Notes under the pieces: generated by a model
What the model saw: the letters and a program-made list of their open reading frames with translations, nothing else
Databases searched by the model: none
What the model was told of the DNA's origin: nothing
Translations under genes and position numbers: made by a program
In this document: positions 57,066 through 64,000 of the stretch, piece after piece
How the letters are laid out: each line of letters opens with the position of its first letter
Numbering within the stretch: position 1 is the first letter of the stretch
Assembly (NCBI GenBank): GCA_027946365.1
Contig: JAPEUQ010000005.1
Span: 1,860,001-1,924,000, forward strand
From: Kalmusia sp. IMI 367209
Lineage: Eukaryota; Ascomycota; Dothideomycetes; Pleosporales; Didymosphaeriaceae
Length of the DNA stretch: 64,000 nucleotides
Direction: 5' to 3'

Positions 57066-60000
57066 ATGGAGAGGAAGCAACTAGATCGGTGTCTCAATGT
57101 ACCGTGGCTGTCCTTCTATTTTGATACACTCCAGCCTGATTACTACGACAGGAGCGTCAGTCTTCCAAGCTGCAATACCTGTATTATTACTCTCCAGCAG
57201 GCTTACTTTATACACTGATTACTTTGCAGATTAATGCAAGAAGACATCTTCTCAACCGGCAAGCAGCTTGCGCCAGAGTTACTGCAACATTTCCAGATAC
57301 CCCAGCATCTACTCTCGAAGGTTTACAGACGATCGAACAGTTTCTTTACCTTTGAAGAATCCTATGACAGAGATGGAAATCTTCAAGTTTACCGTAATCT
57401 GAGAGTACTTCCTAAGCTGAAGTATGACTGACCTCCGCGTTAGACACATGTTTTCGCACCTTGGTCAAGGTTGTCTCTTGCGGCATATCCGGCTATACAT
57501 GGCATGAGATGACCTTTTTTACACGCTGGGATCCTGAAGGATGCGCTATCCTCTGCATAGGTGTGGATCTCGCATTCCAGCACCTTCTCCAACGGATTTT
57601 GTCCAATATGTGGTCAAGGCTCCCATCCTCGGAGCCATACTCTCTGCATGTACCACTCATAGAGGCAATCATTGAGTTACATGACTCCTCTATCTGGTCT
57701 GTGCGCGACATCGTTCGGAGTATTGAGCAGGTAAGTGTGACTAAGACGCTGCAGGTGTCTACGAGTTAATAAGTGATGCATAGAATCGCTCTCGAGCAGC
57801 TCACGGTCTCCAAGACTTCTTACTCTTGCACGAGACTGCAAGACATGCTATCCACTCTTTCGAGACTATCAGCGTGTCGGTGGAGACTTTCGAAGCAATG
57901 CAGCATCAGGCTGCCAGCCTTTTGTCCAAGACCAAGCAGGGAGGAGGGGGCCTTGTGGAAGCTTCGTCCCGAATTTGCGGGCACATTGACTCGCAGACTC
58001 GTATGCTTCGGAACTTATCTTTACGTTCTCGGTCGAACAAAGAACGATTACAGAACGAGATTGCTCTTGTAAGCATAAAAATTCCTAACGTATAAAGCAG
58101 TGTTGCAAAAAATAGTAATTGAATATTACTTAGTATTACTTAGTATTACTATATAGTATTAGTAAGATCTTACTATATTACTATTACTATATTACTATTT
58201 TATATATTACTATTTACTATTACTATTTACTATTAAGAAAAATAGTAATATTACTATCTTACTATCTTACTATTTCTAGTAATTGAGACTAAGAATTTTA
58301 AAATAATTAAGATTTTCTTTATAATTCTTATAGTATAGTATTATCTTTATCTACTATAAAGTTTATAGCTTATAATTATTTAAGTCTAGCTTTAAATAAT
58401 TAAAAAAGCTTTATAAAAGTTTATTTATATATGTATTACTAAGCATCGAAAGATTGTACGTAGTTTTAAAAGATAGCAAACTAAAAAAGATAGCAGCGGT
58501 TTTCTCCTACTTATTAACATAAAAGGCGTGTTAAAGGTGGTAATAATAAAGGTGTTACGCTCCTACTAAGCTAATTAGATCATTGAGTAAGGCTTAGTAC
58601 ACGCTCTAATTAAAAGTTATTCAACTTAAATAAAGAGAAAGGATATAGTATACATACTATCCGTTAAGGACAGGCCCATTATAGTAATAGCTATATTAAG
58701 TTACAGTCCTCCCTTCGTCAACAAATTATTATAAATAGTAATCTCTCCACCTTACTAAAATATTCTCCTTCTTCTCTACCAGGTTAGGTATACCGCGTAA
58801 GCTATATAATCTTATATTAACGACTACTACTTATACATTGTCTAGCTTCTACTTTATCTATAAAAAATATATATATTGAAATTAACCTTACCACCTAACT
58901 ATCTACTACTACCAGTCCTGCTGTCTTTCCTACGAACGATGACGTATACGTTAGAGCCCTTATAGATTTCACATAATACGTATATAGAGTCTGGTTAGAG
59001 ATAGCTATATTATATAAAGACTATAGGATTGTCCGTCTAGTCTATAAAATGATCGAAAGGCAGTATAAGGGAGGGTAGTAGGAGACCCTATGCTTAAATA
59101 TAGAGTAGGCGCTCGAGGTGTATAAGCTAGGGTGGATAGTGATAGTAAACCTGAAGAACGTAGACATAGTTACCCCTAATAGATATGTAGTACCACTATA
59201 GGGATAGGAGCTTTAGGGTATTATACGCTAGGTGAGTGCTGAAGGTGCCGTTCTAGTAATAGAAAGTAATAACTAAGAGTTTATCTATAAGTTATTAGGT
59301 AATGAGAGCGTCGCCTAGATATATAAGATCCTCCTTAGTGTAGCGAGGTTGGACTAGGCGCGCTACTTAAATAGTGATGGCGATAAGGCGGTGGATATCT
59401 AGGTTACTATATATAAAATAAATGAACTTTTTTTTAGATATGGAACTTATAGTAGTTTTGTATGTTTTCGGGTTGCGAAGGTGCTTAAGTAAGCGAAGCT
59501 TAAGCTATTATAAGGTTAGATAGCTATATAGACTAGATTTAGTCGCTAGGTTAAAGCGACTATTAATAAAGTCTACGCTAATATTAAATATAAAAAGGAT
59601 TTAGAAGATTTTAAAAGGTAACTAACACTGTTCCAAGGAACTAGTGCGGCAAAAAAAGTTTATTTATTATTTTTATCTATTTACTAGAACTATATCTTAT
59701 AATTAACTTAATACTTATTATTATTATTATTATTATTATATAAGGTAGGAATATTATCTAAAATAGAGTAAGAATATAGATATCTATTATAAAGTCTTAA
59801 AAGACTAAGATTTTTAACGAAAAGTATAGTCTATAAATAGTAGCTATAATAATATATAATATCTAAAATATATAGACTATAAAGTACTTTTATATTATAT
59901 TAATTATATTAAGATTATAGTAGTTACTTAGTTAGATAATAAGTAATATTAATTTTAAAACTACTACTTTTATAAATAACTCTAAAGGGACGTAGAGTAC

Positions 60001-61406
60001 TTTTATAAAAGTATATACTAAAACTAGTATTATAGATAAAATAATAATTCTATTTTATATATCTAAAATAATACTCTAAATTAAACTATAATCTATTAAA
60101 ATTAGTATAATAATATAACTAGTTAGCTAGAAACTTATTATAGTTAAAATAATTACCTTAAGTAAATATCTTCTAAAGGGTACTTTAAGATACTTTCTAA
60201 AATTTATCGAAAACTACTACCTAAAAGCAGTAATTTAATTACTAAAAATACGCTAGTAGATAAAAAGTAATAAATATCTTAGCGCGACTTATATTATATA
60301 AGAATTATAATAAGTACTCAATTAGGTAAGCTATAATTAATTTTTTTAAAAAGTAGAATTTTTACTATATGTTACAATCTAGGAATCGTTAACTTTAAAA
60401 TATAAAAATAAACTTAAGATAATTTCTAAACTATATACTATAGTTACTATTATTACTAATACTACTATAACTAGTAATACTAGTAGTAGTTCTAAAGTAT
60501 TTATATTAGACTTTATAAATAGTATTTTCGATTTTTAGTATTAGTATTACTTATAACTAGTTAAAAAAACCTATTTTATATAGTAATTATAATAGTTTAT
60601 ATAGTAATTTTCACTAGTTCTATAAACTTAAAGTTTAAAAAAACTATAGTATATAGATATAAGAGTATAAATAACTTTATCTATAAAGTAAAACTTTATA
60701 TAATAAATTATTACTAGTAAATTTATATCTTTTATCTATATTTCTACTATTATTAACTATAACCTTTATAGTATATAAAGATAATACTATAAGATAAAAA
60801 CCTTAAGAAATTATATAACTATTTTAAATTTTGGATTTTAATTACTAAAAATAGTAAGGTAGTAAGATAGTAATATTACTATATATATAACTATTTACTA
60901 TTTACTATTACTATTTAAAAAAATCTTAATTACTATTTACTATTACTATTTACTATTAGGTAAAATAGTAAGATTTATAGTAATATTACTCAATTATATA
61001 GTAATTACTATTTTTTTGCAACACTGGTATAAAGTATCAATACTAACTCAGGCTCAGGCGTATAACTTGATCGCTCAGCGAGACAGCCAGATAATGACAA
61101 GCTTAGGAGAAGCGGCGAGGCTTGACAGTGGAGCTATGAAGACGATTGCAGTTGTGACTATGGCCTTCTTGCCGCCAACATTTCTCTCAGTTCGGCTCCC
61201 CTCGCTGCTAACACGCTGCAGCTCGTACTGACAGAGAGCAGGCTATCTTTAGTATGAGTTTCTTCAGCTACACTCCTAAACACGGCGGCGAAAAAGCCGA
61301 ATGGTCGGTATCTGATATGTTCTGGGTGTATTGGGCGTGTGCAATACCATTGACGTGCCTGACGTTGGCCATCTGGTATTGGCGACAAAAGCGGTCGAGG
61401 GCCTGA
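57066..61406 (+). CDS. CorA-like divalent-cation transporter-type protein, intron expanded by a transposon
   Basis: The 3' half is clear: SGYTWHEMTFFTRWDPEG, HDSSIWSVRDIVRSIEQ, (intron 57730-57783) NRSRAAHGLQDFLLLHETAR, SNKERLQNEIAL, then across 58069-61051 AQAYNLIAQRDSQIM, AMKTIAVVTMAFLPPTFLS, (intron 61190-61241) AIFSMSFFSYTP, WSVSDMFWVYWACAIPLTCLTL and a stop at 61406. The two last hydrophobic stretches and the FLPxTFxSAIFSMSFF motif are typical of the fungal CorA-like family in which the GxN loop is degenerate. The 5' exons from ATG 57066 are less certain: a splice from YRNLR (donor about 57405) to VVSCGISGYTW is possible. The intron at 58069 contains a hAT element; without it the intron would be 46 bp with a good ACTAAC branch site. 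Confidence 0.8.
58090..58097. repeat. hAT target-site duplication, left copy
   Basis: GTATAAAG, identical to 61027-61034, directly outside the left terminal CAGTGTTGC. Confidence 0.93.
58098..61026. mobile_element. hAT-type DNA transposon, 2.93 kb, heavily AT-converted
   Basis: Left end CAGTGTTGCAAAAAATAG and right end, read from the other strand, CAGTGTTGCAAAAAAATAG form terminal inverted repeats that continue to about 24 bp with one A inserted. An 8-bp target-site duplication, GTATAAAG, flanks it (58090-58097 and 61027-61034). TIR starting CAGTG and 8-bp TSD are hAT hallmarks. Both ends contain many subterminal TTACTATTTACTATT / TAGTAATA motifs. No open transposase remains: the interior is mostly A/T, with a somewhat GC-richer core at 58900-59640 that may be the transposase remnant. 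The base bias fits RIP (CpA to TpA). Confidence 0.92.
61027..61034. repeat. hAT target-site duplication, right copy
   Basis: GTATAAAG directly outside the right terminal GCAACACTG. The perfect match means the insertion flanks have not been hit by mutation, unlike the element. Confidence 0.93.
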
Positions 61407-62159
61407 AGACCCTGTTATCAAAATGATTCAGAAGGATCAAGCCATTGTATGGGTCATGGAGATGCGACCAATAGCAAGACGAAGCGCAGGTTTAAGGGTC
61501 ATACAATTTACCGAAGCACGTGACTACGGTATTTTCTAGGGCTGACGGAAGTGCATCTGTATTGGGTGGGCTTTTGCAGCCATCATGATCACTTATCCTT
61601 ACAGACCCACCCTAAGATGAAGTTCCCTTGAATTGCCGGACGGAAAAGATGTGGCACCAACACGGCTATGCGTTCAATGCTATGGAAAAGTGGATTTGGC
61701 AACCATCCAGGCGTCGGAAGGGAGTGTGGTGGTCATAGCTCCATCGCAGGTTCCGTCAGTTCCCGCCACCAGCCGGCAACAGCCAACAGCACATCAAACA
61801 CTGCGATAATAGCTCGCCACTTGCACTGCAATCTGCACGCATTTGGAGAGAAATCGCAGGGAATTTGTGGGTTGGTGGTGCTAGGTTGAGATGATGGCCT
61901 CGGTGCCACCCCGCATTCGGAGACGGCTTGGCGGGCAGCGATCACAAGCTCGCCGCTGGGCCGCGACCTTCTTCCACTCACAGCGCGCGATTCAGCATGC
62001 TAGAGCTCCCAGGACAAAGGGACCCTCGGTCCATCTCACAATGCGTGACGTCGTTCCTCCGAAGATATATGTGCCCGGGCTCTCCCGCCCTCGTCTCCGC
62101 ACGCATACATCATTGCTTTCCGCACCCTGAGCAATTCACGTCGACATCACTGAGACACA
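61407..62159. other. Promoter region of malate synthase
   Basis: No gene recognised. Frames at 61668-62130 overlap on both strands and have no domain. The last 200 bp are CT-rich with short CA runs, the likely core promoter and leader. Confidence 0.45.
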
Positions 62160-63937
62160 ATGGCTAGCCCAGAATCATTGTTGCGCGAGGTCAACATCCT
62201 CGGCGCATTGAACGATCAGAACCGACACATCCTTAGCAAAGATGCTGCTGTCTTCCTTGCTCTACTCCACCGCACATTCAACGAGCGTCGGAAAGCGCTC
62301 CTCCAGCGACGAGTGATCCGTCAAGCCGAGCTTGATAAGGGCCAGCTTCTTGACTTTCTCCCAGAGACCAGACATATTCGCGAGAATGACACATGGAAGG
62401 GTGCACCTCCCGCACCTGGCCTGGTAGACAGGCGAATAGAGATCACAGGCCCGACGGATCGCAAGATGGTCGTCAATGCCTTGAATTCAGACGTGTGGAC
62501 ATACATGGCCGATTTTGAGGGTCAGTAACGACAAATTCTACCTCCAGATTGCCAATTGACATATCGCAGACTCTAGCGCGCCGACATGGGACAACATGAT
62601 CAACGGCCAGCTCAACCTCTACGATGCCATCCGCAGGCAGGTCGACTTCAAGCAGGGCGAGAAGGAGTACAAGCTCCGCACCGACCGCACCCTTCCCACA
62701 CTGATCGCTCGCGCTCGAGGATGGCATCTGGAGGAGAAGCACTTCACAGTTGACGGCGAGCCCATCTCCGGCAGCTTGTTCGACTTTGGTCTCTACTTCT
62801 TCCACAACGCACACGAGCTTGTGAAGCGAGGCTCCGGCCCATACTTCTATCTCCCGAAGATGGAGTCACATCTTGAAGCGAGGTTATGGAATGATGTTTT
62901 CAACATGGCACAGGATTACATTGGCATGCAACGAGGTACCATCCGAGGCACCGTGCTGATTGAGACCATCACTGCCGCCTTCGAGATGGACGAGGTAGGT
63001 CTATGTGTTCCATTCCTTGAAACAGCTTATTGATGTAATTCTAGATCATCTATGAACTCCGCGACCATTCCTCCGGCCTCAACTGCGGCCGCTGGGACTA
63101 TATCTTCAACACCATCAAGCGCTTCCGCCAGAACCCCAACTTCATCCTCCCCGACCGTGACGCTGTAACCATGACTGTCCCCTTCATGGACGCCTACGTC
63201 AAGCTCCTCATCAAAACCTGCCACAAACGCGGCGTCCATGCCATGGGCGGCATGGCGGCCCAAATCCCCATCAAGAATGATCCGGCTGCCAACGATGCCG
63301 CCATGGAGAAAGTCCGCGCCGACAAGCTTCGCGAGGTGCGCGCCGGCCACGACGGCACATGGGTCGCCCACCCGGCCCTCGCCTCCATCGCCGCCGAGGT
63401 CTTTAATAAGCACATGCCCACGCCCAACCAGATGCACATCCGCCGCGAAGACGTAAACATCACCGCCAATGACTTGCTCAACATGAACGTCCCAGGCAAG
63501 GTCACCGAAGCAGGTATCCGCAAGAACCTCGACATCGGCCTCTCCTACATGGAAGCCTGGCTGCGCGGTCTCGGCTGCGTGCCCATTAACTACCTCATGG
63601 AGGATGCGGCTACAGCCGAGGTGTCACGCAGCCAGCTGTGGCAGTGGAGCAGGCACCAGGTTACCACTGCCGAGGGCAAGAAGGTGAACAAAGACTACGC
63701 GCTCAAGCTGCTGCGCGAGCAGGCGCAGAAGCTAGGCGAGAAGGCGCCCAAGGGAAACAAGTTCGCTCTGGCATCGAAGTATTTTGAGAGCCAGGTGACG
63801 GGAGAGCAATACGACGAGTTCCTGACTTCGTAAGCACCCTCCCCTTTAAACATCTAATACGCCCGCTAATCACGTCCAGGTTGCTCTACAATGAGATCAC
63901 GAATGTAGGTCCTCCCAAGGGCGCATCCAAGCTCTAA
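62160..63937 (+). CDS. acuE: Malate synthase, peroxisomal/glyoxysomal
   Basis: Exons 62160-62520, 62570-62994, 63045-63829 and 63880-63937; 543 codons, all in phase, the usual length for form-A malate synthase. It condenses glyoxylate and acetyl-CoA to malate in the glyoxylate cycle, needed for growth on acetate and fatty acids. Marks: [38 protein letters not shown]-like [86 protein letters not shown], and [14 protein letters not shown]. The last exon ends GASKL: a canonical PTS1 (SKL) for peroxisome import. Together with the ABCD transporter it fits fatty-acid use, though the two lie 58 kb apart. Confidence 0.97.
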
Positions 63938-64000
63938 TCCCTCTTCTCTCTTTCCTTCACTTTTCCTATCCTGTCGTAACACTACCCTAAAATGTTTCCG

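Noticed and set aside
58913..59640. GC-richer core of the hAT element as a captured host gene
   Set aside because: No open frame longer than a few dozen codons and no recognisable domain; more likely the remnant of the transposase region.

Overview
The window is nuclear DNA of a filamentous ascomycete. Genes are broken by introns of about 45-100 bp with GT...AG borders and CTAAC-type branch points, gene density is high on both strands, and the families are typical of Pezizomycotina: Zn2Cys6 regulators, CYP505, RTA1 proteins, berberine-bridge-type oxidases, PNP/NB-ARC/TPR NLRs and a peroxisomal malate synthase ending in SKL. Relics carry RIP-style CpA-to-TpA stop codons and there is one AT-converted transposon. 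A Dothideomycete is my best guess; that is inference and not proven here.

Layout. 0-4 kb: 5' part of a CAP-Gly dynactin-like gene and a complete peroxisomal ABCD half-transporter. 4.5-11.4 kb: a graveyard of broken metabolic genes (OPT transporter, glutamine synthetase-like, bleomycin hydrolase-like, SMP-30-like, and one unidentified relic). 11.5-25.8 kb: an intact catabolic or secondary-metabolic stretch with a CYP505 P450/reductase fusion, a 709-aa Zn2Cys6 regulator, a kappa-class GST, a thioesterase-like protein, an SDR, an RTA1 membrane protein and a divergently transcribed Zn2Cys6 regulator. 26-29 kb: an unknown two-exon gene and a paralogue of the second regulator that lacks the DNA-binding domain. 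29.8-40.1 kb: a UDP-glycosyltransferase, a secreted BBE-like oxidase, a second RTA1 gene and a Baeyer-Villiger-type monooxygenase. 40.7-52.5 kb: housekeeping and secreted genes (LisH/WD40 TBL1-SIF2 type, TMEM115/DUF1751 type, a small cysteine-rich secreted protein, a giant ankyrin/coiled-coil protein, a DUF3455 secreted protein). 53.3-61.4 kb: a PNP/NB-ARC/TPR NLR next to a CorA-like gene whose intron has been expanded by a 2.93-kb hAT-type element. 62.2-63.9 kb: malate synthase.

How things fit together. The strongest regulatory lead is a palindrome, TATACGCGTATA, found in the divergent promoter of the Zn2Cys6 regulator/RTA1 pair and, twice, upstream of the second RTA1 gene 12 kb away. Its half-site CGTATA matches the core of the yeast Upc2 sterol response element (TCGTATA), and the adjacent regulator has an Upc2-like layout, so a small sterol/lipid-stress regulon is plausible. 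The finger-less paralogue could modulate it.

Caveat on sequence quality. Several conserved genes (dynactin, TBL1/SIF2, glycosyltransferase, ankyrin protein, finger-less regulator) are broken only by 1-2 nt length differences, mostly in short homopolymers or CT runs. Removing or adding those bases restores exact codon totals, so consensus errors are a serious alternative to real decay. The 4.5-10.3 kb relics, by contrast, also have substitution stops and truncations and look truly dead.
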